A stretch of 64,000 nt of DNA. Origin: an uncultured Eubacteriales bacterium (GTDB lineage: Bacteria > Bacillota > Clostridia > Oscillospirales > Acutalibacteraceae). Position 1 is the first letter of the stretch, and every line of letters begins with the position of its first letter. The position numbers and the translations under genes were made by a program. The notes beneath the pieces were generated by a model. The model saw only the letters and a list, made by a program, of their open reading frames with translations, was not told the origin of the DNA and made no database searches. Shown here piece by piece: positions 8,068 to 14,105 of this stretch. The stretch covers positions 1-64,000 of the forward strand of contig CAKSHI010000003.1 in the NCBI GenBank assembly GCA_934457115.1, given 5' to 3'.

Positions 8068-9188
8068 TAATCGTCTACCGTGATATCTATGTTAGCTTTG
8101 GCTGTGGTTTTAGATTTCTTTGTAGCAGGAGTCTCAGTTGGAATTTCGACGGGTTTTGCGGCACTTTCCTTAGCAGCTACTTTGCTTTTGGATTTTACAT
8201 TTAATTTATCTATGCTTTCCATTACCTTCTTTTCGATAGATGAAGCAAGCTCAGGGTTAGATTTAAATAATTCTTTTACATTATCTCTTCCTTGACCAAG
8301 TCTTTCTTCGCCATAAGAGAACCAAGCTCCGCTTTTTTGGACTATGTTAAGTTTAACTGCCAAATCTAGAAGTTCTCCAACTCTTGATATTCCTTGACCG
8401 TACATTACGTCGAATTCAGCTTCCCTAAACGGAGGGGCCATTTTATTTTTAACGACCTTAGCTCTTGTCCTTGCACCAATCATCTCGCCGTTGCTTTTTA
8501 GAACCTCTGTTTTTCTTATGTCGATTCGTACGGAAGAATAGAATTTTAATGCTCTTCCTCCCGGTGTTACTTCAGGGTTTCCATATACGACACCAACTTT
8601 TTCACGCAATTGATTTATGAATATTGCAACGCAGTTAGATTTAGAAATAGCTCCTGCTAATTTTCTAAGAGCTTGAGACATAAGTCTTGCTTGCAATCCT
8701 ACGTGACTGTCGCCCATTTCACCTTCTATTTCGGCTCTTGGGACTAGTGCTGCGACAGAGTCTACTATTATAATATCGATAGCTCCTGAACGGACTAATG
8801 ATTCTGTAATTTCTAGAGCTTGTTCACCGGTATCAGGCTGAGATACTATCAAAGAGTCAACATCAACTCCCAAGGCAGCAGCATAGACGGGATCAAGTGC
8901 GTGCTCAACATCTATGAACGCAGCATATCCTCCCAACTTTTGAGCTTCTGCGATACAGTGAAGTGCTAATGTGGTCTTTCCCGAAGATTCAGGTCCATAT
9001 ATTTCAACAATCCTTCCACGTGGGAGACCGCCAATTCCAAGAGCAATATCTAAAGATAACGAGCCTGTCGAGATTTTATCGACATTCATGGTTTGATTTT
9101 GCCCAAGACGCATAACAGCACCTTTCCCAAACTGCTTTTCTATTTGTCCAAGTGCTGTTTCTAAAGCCTTTACCTTATCTATTGCCAT
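8067..9188 (-). CDS. recA: Recombinase RecA
   Basis: RecA forms filaments on single-stranded DNA, promotes strand exchange and activates LexA self-cleavage. The Walker A motif GPESSGKTT lies near residue 64, MAW-type core IDVEHALDP near 90, IIIVDSVAALVP near 138 and FINQLREKVG near 201. I chose the ATG at 9188 (protein MAIDKVKA..., 373 residues) because GGAGG lies about 12 bases upstream; an upstream in-frame start at 9224 would add 12 residues that RecA lacks. The C-terminal 45 residues are rich in Lys, Ala and Thr and end acidic, as is usual. Confidence 0.97.
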   Translation of the reverse strand: MAIDKVKALETALGQIEKQFGKGAVMRLGQNQTMNVDKISTGSLSLDIALGIGGLPRGRIVEIYGPESSGKTTLALHCIAEAQKLGGYAAFIDVEHALDPVYAAALGVDVDSLIVSQPDTGEQALEITESLVRSGAIDIIIVDSVAALVPRAEIEGEMGDSHVGLQARLMSQALRKLAGAISKSNCVAIFINQLREKVGVVYGNPEVTPGGRALKFYSSVRIDIRKTEVLKSNGEMIGARTRAKVVKNKMAPPFREAEFDVMYGQGISRVGELLDLAVKLNIVQKSGAWFSYGEERLGQGRDNVKELFKSNPELASSIEKKVMESIDKLNVKSKSKVAAKESAAKPVEIPTETPATKKSKTTAKANIDITVDD

Positions 9189-9223
9189 ACTATTATATAA
9201 CCTCCAAAATAAAATTCTAAACA

Positions 9224-9400
9224 TTTATAATCAAAGTGCAGATGTCCACTTAGCCTCTTAAGGCGGCGGATTTCATCCAAGATTCCGGTGGAGGACATAT
9301 AATCCCTCACTAAAACCCTTAGGAGCTAATGTTCTCTTTGCACTGCTTGCAACCTGTCGCATACTATGTTCTTTGCAAGCAAAGCATAGCATCGCTTCGA
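9224..9400 (+). repeat. Structured ~175-bp intergenic repeat, copy 1
   Basis: This is one of three same-orientation copies (others at 22687-22860 and 59756-59930). Shared blocks run in this order: TTTATAATCAAAGT, a hairpin with GCGGCGG on its 3' side ending ACATCC/CATCC, CCAAGATT, a second hairpin around GACATATAATCC, AAACCCT, GGA-CTAACG-like words, TTTGCACTGCTTGCAA, and a third hairpin ending TTTGCAAGCAAAGC. It separates recA from the small-protein array and has no reading frame. It may be a mobile miniature element or an RNA. Confidence 0.75.
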
Positions 9401-9498
9401 CTTAAATTCTTATCTTTTAATTATACATTATTTTAATATTTTATTCAACGATATAAATTTACAATTATATAAGTTAATATTCTATTTTAATAGATATA

Positions 9499-9527
9499 TT
9501 GACAAAATTATTTGTGCATGATAAAAT
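9499..9527 (+). promoter_or_regulatory. Promoter of array gene 1
   Basis: TTGACA, 17 bases, TAAAAT. The spacer AAATTATTTG is shared with the promoters of array genes 7 and 9. Confidence 0.75.
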
Positions 9528-9578
9528 TTTCCTCTAAAGGGGAAAGGTGAATTTTTTAAAGGGAGATGTAGTTGAATT

Positions 9579-9836
9579 ATGTTTAATCGTGTTAACCTAA
9601 AAAGAATGACTGTTTCGATTTTTGTAATCATTTGCACTATTTTTTTTAATGCAATTTGTTGTTTTGCATCAGAACCTCCAAAAAAAGATGACTGTTCATA
9701 CTGTGAGGAGCCACTTTTAGTATTTGCATCTGGTGATGGTAAGAAAAGTGATTGTTACGAGGATGCAAAAATAGGAGACTACATTAATGCTTGGTTTATT
9801 TCTCACCTATATGATGACGATTTTGGACAAATTTAA
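9579..9836 (+). CDS. Array gene 1: small exported protein with CFA-type signal peptide
   Basis: This 85-residue protein begins the ten-gene array. Residues 1-30 form a signal peptide (Asn/Arg/Lys-rich start, long Ile/Val/Phe core) ending ICCFA, with predicted signal peptidase I cleavage after Ala-30. The mature 55 residues are acidic and contain a C-x2-C pair (DDCSYCEE) and one more Cys. No known domain is recognisable. It has its own promoter and GGGAGAT ribosome binding site. Its leader is the most diverged of the array. Confidence 0.8.
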   Translation: MFNRVNLKRMTVSIFVIICTIFFNAICCFASEPPKKDDCSYCEEPLLVFASGDGKKSDCYEDAKIGDYINAWFISHLYDDDFGQI

Positions 9837-9855
9837 TTATTGTAATAATTTTAGC

Positions 9856-9884
9856 TTGACGAATAAATTCGGTTGTGTTATAAT
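9856..9884 (+). promoter_or_regulatory. Promoter of array gene 2
   Basis: TTGACG, 17 bases, TATAAT, with TGTG just before the -10 element. Confidence 0.75.
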
Positions 9885-9945
9885 ATAATTTCATAAGGGC
9901 AAATTCGGTCCTTATAAAATTAGTTATTAGGAGAATTTTTATTGT

Positions 9946-10230
9946 ATGGTTAAGTCTAGTGTTTTAAAAAAAGTAGTATCTTCAATTTTAGCTTTAGCTG
10001 CTGTTTCTGCTTTCAGCGTAGGTTCATGTTTTGCTTTGAATGATGATAATGATATTCCAAATAATCAAGCATCACCTGATTTTGCAATTACTACTAATAA
10101 TAAGGGAGAAGAATATGATGAAGAGTATGCTAAGAAAATCATGACTCCCGAAACATCTGAAGATTCAGATTATTATAGTTCAGATTCCGAGGGTAACAGC
10201 GAATTAGATCCATTTGCCCTTCTTTCATAA
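9946..10230 (+). CDS. Array gene 2: small exported acidic protein
   Basis: This 94-residue protein has a 30-residue signal peptide close to those of genes 3 and 10 (SSVLKKVVSSILALAAV, ending GSCFA). The mature 64 residues are strongly acidic (LNDDNDI, EEYDEEYAKK, SEDSDYYSSDSEGNSELD), have no Cys and look disordered. No enzymatic motif is visible. AGGAG lies 12-13 bases before the ATG. The gene is followed by a strong terminator, so it is a separate transcription unit. Confidence 0.85.
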   Translation: MVKSSVLKKVVSSILALAAVSAFSVGSCFALNDDNDIPNNQASPDFAITTNNKGEEYDEEYAKKIMTPETSEDSDYYSSDSEGNSELDPFALLS

Positions 10231-10310
10231 AAAAATATAGCAAAAACAGACAAAGTTTAAACCTAGCAAGATTTTTACCAATTAGATTATATAAAGGTTA
10301 TATTTAAGAG

Positions 10311-10352
10311 CAAAGCAGGGCAAACAATGGGGTTGTTTGCCCTGCTTTTTGA
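10311..10352 (+). terminator. Terminator after array gene 2
   Basis: AAGCAGGGCAAACAA pairs with TTGTTTGCCCTGCTT, followed by TTT: a 15-bp perfect stem. Confidence 0.85.
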
Positions 10353-10389
10353 AACAAAGAATAAATTTTTAAAAAATAGTTGAAATGTG

Positions 10390-10418
10390 TTGTAATTTTA
10401 TATTTGCTGTGATATAAT
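10390..10418 (+). promoter_or_regulatory. Promoter of array gene 3 (perhaps 3-4-5)
   Basis: TTGTAA, 17 bases, TATAAT. No comparable promoter is visible before genes 4 and 5, so these three may be read together. Confidence 0.65.
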
Positions 10419-10475
10419 TAAAAGGAAAGAGCTAAGTGATCTTTATAAATTAATTTTTAAGAAAAGAGTGTTTTT

Positions 10476-10718
10476 ATGATGAAATCTAGTATTTTAAAGA
10501 AAGTAATTTCTAGCATATTGGCATTGTCTGCTGTATGCACTTGTGGTGCAGTTTCTTGTTTTGCACTTAATCTCCCTGAACAGGACGGGAATAATAATGA
10601 TAATAATAATAATGATAATGCTCGAGATGAGTATTTATATTATATAACTGCGGATATTCCTTTTGAAGAATATCTTGCTAATGTTCCGATTGAATGGGTG
10701 TTCTGGGACGAAGTATAA
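10476..10718 (+). CDS. Array gene 3: small exported protein with Asn/Asp-rich linker
   Basis: The 80-residue protein starts with a signal peptide nearly identical in its first half to that of gene 2 (KSSILKKVISSILALSAV) and ends VSCFA at residue 30. The mature 50 residues open with a low-complexity Asn/Asp stretch (GNNNDNNNNDN), followed by an aromatic and acidic end (EEYLANVPIEWVFWDEV). The function is unknown. The first two codons are both ATG; either could be the start. Confidence 0.82.
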   Translation: MMKSSILKKVISSILALSAVCTCGAVSCFALNLPEQDGNNNDNNNNDNARDEYLYYITADIPFEEYLANVPIEWVFWDEV

Positions 10719-10852
10719 TTATCACTAAACATAGGTTTGTTTAACTGTAAGATTCACTATGTTTGGAAGTTGTATAAGCAGGCATTATTATATGTCTGCT
10801 TTAATATTTGTTAATGACTTAATATGATAATTTTAGGGGTAATAGTTGTTTT

Positions 10853-11161
10853 ATGATTAAATTTAATATTTTAAAAAGAGTAATTTCCGGTGCATTGGCA
10901 GTGTCTGCTATGTTTACTTTTAATATGACTTCTTGTTTTGCGTATGCACTAGGAAATCCGGATGAGGCAACACCGGACACTCCATATACAGGTACATTTG
11001 ATATTAATCCTCATCATAGATATGAATATGAGGAATTTGATGATGAAGAGTTTGACAGTGATATTGAACCACCATTAGGGCGTCTGGAAAATGGTAGTAA
11101 GTGGTATCATGTCGATGAGGAAACGCCGGAGTGTACAGATGACGCAGGATTCTATGATTAA
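10853..11161 (+). CDS. Array gene 4: small exported acidic protein
   Basis: The 102-residue protein has a 30-residue signal peptide ending TSCFA. The mature part is Asp/Glu-, Pro- and Tyr-rich (YEYEEFDDEEFDSD, EPPLG, DEETPECTDDAG) with one Cys. No domain is recognised. The ribosome binding site is weak (AGGGGT about 15 bases upstream) and no clear promoter is visible, so it may be transcribed from the gene 3 promoter 134 bases away. Confidence 0.82.
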   Translation: MIKFNILKRVISGALAVSAMFTFNMTSCFAYALGNPDEATPDTPYTGTFDINPHHRYEYEEFDDEEFDSDIEPPLGRLENGSKWYHVDEETPECTDDAGFYD

Positions 11162-11262
11162 AGTGATTATAAAGGCCTTGAAGGTAAAGGCAAAGCTTTG
11201 GTAATTGTACACAACTATCGTCAAGTGTTTTAGGATAATTTTTAGGGAGATTGGTTTTTACT

Positions 11263-11499
11263 ATGAAGTGTAATTTTTTAAAGAAGGTATTTTCATTATT
11301 TTTAGTGGCTGTATCAATATTTATGTTAGGCAGCGTTTCTTGTTTTGCTGCTGAACAAAAGTTTATTGAGTCTTATGATGAGGAATCCGATGACTATCAT
11401 ATTAACGTTAATAATGTTGACCAAATTCATGATATTTATGGTCATATTGATACTAGCTATTGTATATACATTGGTGACTATATTCTAATAATAGATTAA
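11263..11499 (+). CDS. Array gene 5: small exported protein
   Basis: I chose the ATG at 11263 (protein MKCNFLKKVFS..., 78 residues) because it gives the same leader length as the other members; an in-frame TTG at 11251 lies against the AGGGAGA ribosome binding site. The signal peptide ends VSCFA at residue 29. The mature 49 residues are rich in Asp, Ile and Tyr (SYDEESDDYHINVNN, YIGDYILIID). Function unknown. No separate promoter is evident. Confidence 0.8.
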   Translation: MKCNFLKKVFSLFLVAVSIFMLGSVSCFAAEQKFIESYDEESDDYHINVNNVDQIHDIYGHIDTSYCIYIGDYILIID

Positions 11500-11538
11500 A
11501 TTATTTGTAGATACCTATGGGAAAATATTTATAGTGTA

Positions 11539-11566
11539 TTGAGTTTATCATATATTGTGTTATAAT
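11539..11566 (+). promoter_or_regulatory. Promoter of array gene 6
   Basis: TTGAGT, 16 bases, TATAAT with TGTGT before it. Confidence 0.7.
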
Positions 11567-11630
11567 GTTATCTAGATAGGGTTGTAAATCAGTAATAATT
11601 TTAATAATTATTGGAGGTCTTATTTAGATT

Positions 11631-12080
11631 ATGGTTAATACTATTTCAAGGAATATAATATTGTTAATTTTAAGTGTAGTTTTAATAGGTACCCTTAACA
11701 CATTTCCTTGTTTTGCATATTATGGTAATGAATTTAATCATGATTTTAAAGAAAAGGATCTCCAAGAAATTGTTGATGTAATCCCGCCGGGACTTGGTCC
11801 AATAGATGTTAATGGTGTTTTGGTTTCACGAGTAATCGAGATTAATGATGATGATTGGAACTTAGACTGGGATCAAGACGAAGGAAAAGATGATGATTTG
11901 GACGAGGACTGGATTGAGCAAGAAAGCCAATATAATAGTTGGAGCGAGAATCGAGATAAAGAAAAGAGCGAAGTTGACCATCATTGTAATGATAACAGGG
12001 ATATAGAAAAAATAAGTGATCACAGTTGGGATGTAGACTGGGACGCTGATTGGGATTTTGAGTTTCATACATCTTGGTGA
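11631..12080 (+). CDS. Array gene 6: exported Asp/Trp-rich protein
   Basis: At 149 residues this is the longest member. The signal peptide ends FPCFA at residue 29; Pro before the Cys is incompatible with a lipobox and argues for signal peptidase I. The mature part is extremely acidic and has repeated Trp-Asp words: DDDWNLDWDQDEG, DDDLDEDWIEQE, then HSWDVDWDADWDFEF at the end. The alternation suggests tandem short repeats or a metal- or cation-binding surface; this is inference only. GGAGG lies 13 bases before the ATG. It has its own promoter and terminator. Confidence 0.85.
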   Translation: MVNTISRNIILLILSVVLIGTLNTFPCFAYYGNEFNHDFKEKDLQEIVDVIPPGLGPIDVNGVLVSRVIEINDDDWNLDWDQDEGKDDDLDEDWIEQESQYNSWSENRDKEKSEVDHHCNDNRDIEKISDHSWDVDWDADWDFEFHTSW

Positions 12081-12121
12081 TGAAATGAAACTTGATTAAA
12101 AAAGTGATATTTAAAATAGTT

Positions 12122-12155
12122 GTTATGGCAGATGTTCTAATACATCTGCCATAAA
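12122..12155 (+). terminator. Terminator-like hairpin after array gene 6
   Basis: TTATGGCAGATGT pairs with ACATCTGCCATAA; the following T-run is weak. Confidence 0.65.
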
Positions 12156-12244
12156 TCTTATAATACTATATTGATGGAGTATATTCTATTTAAGGAATAA
12201 TTTAACCATATAATTTATAAATGTAGATTATAGTTGATTACGTA

Positions 12245-12273
12245 TTGACAAAATTATTTGATGGTGTTAGAAT
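12245..12273 (+). promoter_or_regulatory. Promoter of array gene 7
   Basis: TTGACA, 17 bases, TAGAAT. It overlaps an upstream in-frame ATG at 12258, which rules that ATG out as the start. Confidence 0.75.
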
Positions 12274-12332
12274 TTGATGTCAGGAGATGGTCGGCTTTTA
12301 ATATTTTAAAGTATTATAGGAGTTGTTATTTT

Positions 12333-12623
12333 ATGATTAAATTTGTTGTTTCAAAAAAGATAGTTTCTATTGCCTTAATTACGATTTGTTTGTCCACCTT
12401 TAGTGCGATTAATTGTTTTGCATATTGGGGTGATAAGGAAAAAAAACCATTATATAGTCAGGATGATTATGTAGAGTGTACACCTTGTTATCCTCAAGAG
12501 GATGATACCAGAATGGTTGAATATGATGGAGAGTGCCTTAGTGATTTATTAGAGGACGATTGCTCGATCAAGGAGGATTCACATGAAAAGCCTACCAAAA
12601 ACTTTTGGAATTTTTGGTATTAA
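12333..12623 (+). CDS. Array gene 7: small exported Cys-containing protein
   Basis: The start at 12333 is set by the promoter position, by AGGAG 10 bases upstream and by the leader match to gene 9 (MIKFVVSKK against MIKFVVSKR). The protein has 96 residues. The signal peptide ends INCFA at residue 30. The mature 66 residues are acidic and hold four Cys (ECTPCYP, GECLSD, DDCSIK), which could form disulfides outside the cell, and end in an aromatic tail (NFWNFWY). Function unknown. Confidence 0.83.
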   Translation: MIKFVVSKKIVSIALITICLSTFSAINCFAYWGDKEKKPLYSQDDYVECTPCYPQEDDTRMVEYDGECLSDLLEDDCSIKEDSHEKPTKNFWNFWY

Positions 12624-12643
12624 AATTCATTAATAGCTATATA

Positions 12644-12672
12644 TTGACAATTGTTTTTTGATGTGATAAAAT
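12644..12672 (+). promoter_or_regulatory. Promoter of array gene 8
   Basis: TTGACA, 17 bases, TAAAAT with TGTGA before it. Confidence 0.75.
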
Positions 12673-12731
12673 ATCTTAGTTAAAAATAATTATTTTTAAT
12701 ATTTCTAAAATAATGGGAGAATTGTTTAACT

Positions 12732-12947
12732 ATGAAAAAATTTTTTATGTCAAAAAAAGTTATAGCAGCCCTTTTAGCTGTTATTGCAGTTTCTACTTTC
12801 GGGGCAATGTCATGCTTTGCATATGATGACCCAGAGGATCACGAGGATAACTCTGACCTTATAGATAGCCTTAGGGAGTTAGATGATAATTTAGAAATAG
12901 ATCTTGATCAAGTAATATTAGACTTGATGGGATTAGAAATTTTATAG
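12732..12947 (+). CDS. Array gene 8: smallest exported acidic protein
   Basis: The 71-residue protein has a 30-residue signal peptide (KKFFMSKKVIAALLAVIAV, ending MSCFA). The mature 41 residues are Asp/Glu/Leu-rich (YDDPEDHEDNSDLIDSLREL, LEIDLDQVILDLMGLEIL) and could form an amphipathic helix at the C-terminus. No Cys remains after cleavage. GGGAG precedes the ATG. It is a separate unit with promoter and terminator. Confidence 0.82.
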   Translation: MKKFFMSKKVIAALLAVIAVSTFGAMSCFAYDDPEDHEDNSDLIDSLRELDDNLEIDLDQVILDLMGLEIL

Positions 12948-12960
12948 GATTATTAAAAAA

Positions 12961-12999
12961 GACTAAGTTAATGGCTTAAAGCAGTTAACTTAGCTTTTT
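12961..12999 (+). terminator. Terminator after array gene 8
   Basis: CTAAGTTAA pairs with TTAACTTAG, followed by CTTTTTA. Confidence 0.75.
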
Positions 13000-13041
13000 A
13001 TTTAATAAAAATAATAATTATTAATAAAAATAAATTATTTA

Positions 13042-13070
13042 TTGATAAAATTGTTTTTGTATGATAGAAT
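13042..13070 (+). promoter_or_regulatory. Promoter of array gene 9
   Basis: TTGATA, 17 bases, TAGAAT, with a spacer similar to those of genes 1 and 7. Confidence 0.72.
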
Positions 13071-13127
13071 ATATTGAATAAATTTAGTAAAATTTTAATA
13101 ATTTATAGTAATAGGAGAATTTATTGT

Positions 13128-13427
13128 ATGATTAAATTTGTTGTTTCAAAAAGAATAGTGCCGGCCTTTTTAGCTATAGTTGCTGCTTGCTCATTTAGTA
13201 TGGTTTCCTGCTTTGCGTGTGAACCTTGGAATATAGAAAGCAGCTCGGAGGATGAAATACCTTGTGCACCGTATATTGAAGGTCGTGATGTTATCACTGA
13301 TAACGTAGATCAAGATCAAAATCAAAATGCTAGTGAATACGAAGCATTACCGCCTGAGGGGGATGAATCTGAAGCAGTTCTTGATGACGATTACGAAACA
13401 ATATCCACACCTGCGGAACCGGATTAA
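13128..13427 (+). CDS. Array gene 9: small exported acidic protein
   Basis: The ATG at 13128 follows AGGAG by about 10 bases and gives the standard 30-residue leader (MIKFVVSKRIVPAFLA, ending VSCFA); an in-frame ATG at 13074 lies too close to the promoter. The protein has 99 residues. The mature part begins with Cys (CEPW), contains one more Cys and is Asp/Glu/Asn/Gln-rich (SSSEDEIP, DQDQNQNASEYE, GDESEAVLDDDYE). Function unknown. Confidence 0.82.
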   Translation: MIKFVVSKRIVPAFLAIVAACSFSMVSCFACEPWNIESSSEDEIPCAPYIEGRDVITDNVDQDQNQNASEYEALPPEGDESEAVLDDDYETISTPAEPD

Positions 13428-13473
13428 TAGATTTATAAAGCTTAATTAAGGATATTTAATAATATTATAATAA

Positions 13474-13508
13474 TAAAAGGAAGGTATAAGGTGTTACCTT
13501 CCTTTATT
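13474..13508 (+). terminator. Terminator after array gene 9
   Basis: AAAGGAAGGTA pairs with TACCTTCCTTT, followed by ATTTTT. Confidence 0.8.
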
Positions 13509-13536
13509 TTTAATTATAAGAATGTTTTTTAAATCA

Positions 13537-13612
13537 AAGAAAGCGTTAGTTCCAACTGGTAGACTGTAATGAATCTCGCCACATAAAGGGTGGGGTATGT
13601 CTGCACTATTAT
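13537..13612 (-). repeat. Deleted, inverted remnant of the ~175-bp repeat
   Basis: AGCGTTAGT and, further on, CGCCACATAAAGGGTGGGGTATGT...GCACT match in the same order the reverse complement of the full repeat copies (GCGTTAGT ... CGCCGTTTAAAGTGGCAGGGCACAT). The middle hairpin and one end are missing or unrecognisable. It lies between array genes 9 and 10. Confidence 0.5.
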
Positions 13613-13655
13613 TATACATTTTTTACCATAAAAGTTATAACTGTCATAATATATT

Positions 13656-13684
13656 TTGACAATATAACCGTATTCTGGTAGAAT
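13656..13684 (+). promoter_or_regulatory. Promoter of array gene 10
   Basis: TTGACA, 17 bases, TAGAAT. Confidence 0.75.
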
Positions 13685-13745
13685 ATCTTTACTAAGGATT
13701 AAATACCTTTAGTATGATTAAAATAATTGGAGGGTTAATTAGTTT

Positions 13746-14006
13746 ATGCTTAAATCAACGATTTTAAAAAGAGTAATTTCCGCAGTTCTAGCCTTGGCAT
13801 CTATTTTTACTATAGGTACGTTTTCTTGCTTTGCATCCGATCCGCCAAAATTTGATGTTCCAAAAATTAAACCCAAGCCACAACCTCATTATGAGTGGCG
13901 TCCTGATCCTGAAAGTTTAGCTGACTACCAATATGACGGTCAAACATGGATTGACTATGATTATATTCAATTTAAAATAAACTATGAAATGGAAAATGAT
14001 ATGTAG
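13746..14006 (+). CDS. Array gene 10: small exported Pro/aromatic-rich protein
   Basis: The 86-residue protein closes the array. Its leader (LKSTILKRVISAVLALASI, ending FSCFA at residue 30) groups with those of genes 2-4. The mature part differs from the others: it starts SDPPKFDVPKIKPKPQP, a Lys/Pro stretch, and continues with Tyr, Trp and Asp. No Cys remains after cleavage. GGAGG lies about 13 bases upstream. It has its own promoter and shares a terminator with pckG. Confidence 0.82.
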   Translation: MLKSTILKRVISAVLALASIFTIGTFSCFASDPPKFDVPKIKPKPQPHYEWRPDPESLADYQYDGQTWIDYDYIQFKINYEMENDM

Positions 14007-14063
14007 TAGGATTATTATATAATTCAACAATTACAGTCTATTTTGTTAATTTAATCGGTGTAA

Positions 14064-14102
14064 TAAAAAGCCACACTCAATTGTTTTGAGTGTGGCTTTT
14101 GT
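14064..14102. terminator. Bidirectional terminator between array gene 10 and pckG
   Basis: AAAAGCCACACTCAA pairs perfectly with TTGAGTGTGGCTTTT; A- and T-runs flank it. Confidence 0.88.
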
Positions 14103-14105
14103 GAG

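Noticed and set aside
11842..12072. Minus-strand frames opposite array gene 6
   Set aside because: They are mirror effects of its Asp/Trp-biased codons; no ribosome binding site and no leader.
12258..12332. Upstream extension of array gene 7
   Set aside because: The extension starts inside the promoter and would break the common leader length.
9579..14006. Array leaders as lipoprotein signal peptides (S-C followed by FA)
   Set aside because: Residues before the Cys include Pro, Asn, Ile and Cys in different members, which does not fit a lipobox; the constant Ala two residues after the Cys fits signal peptidase I better.
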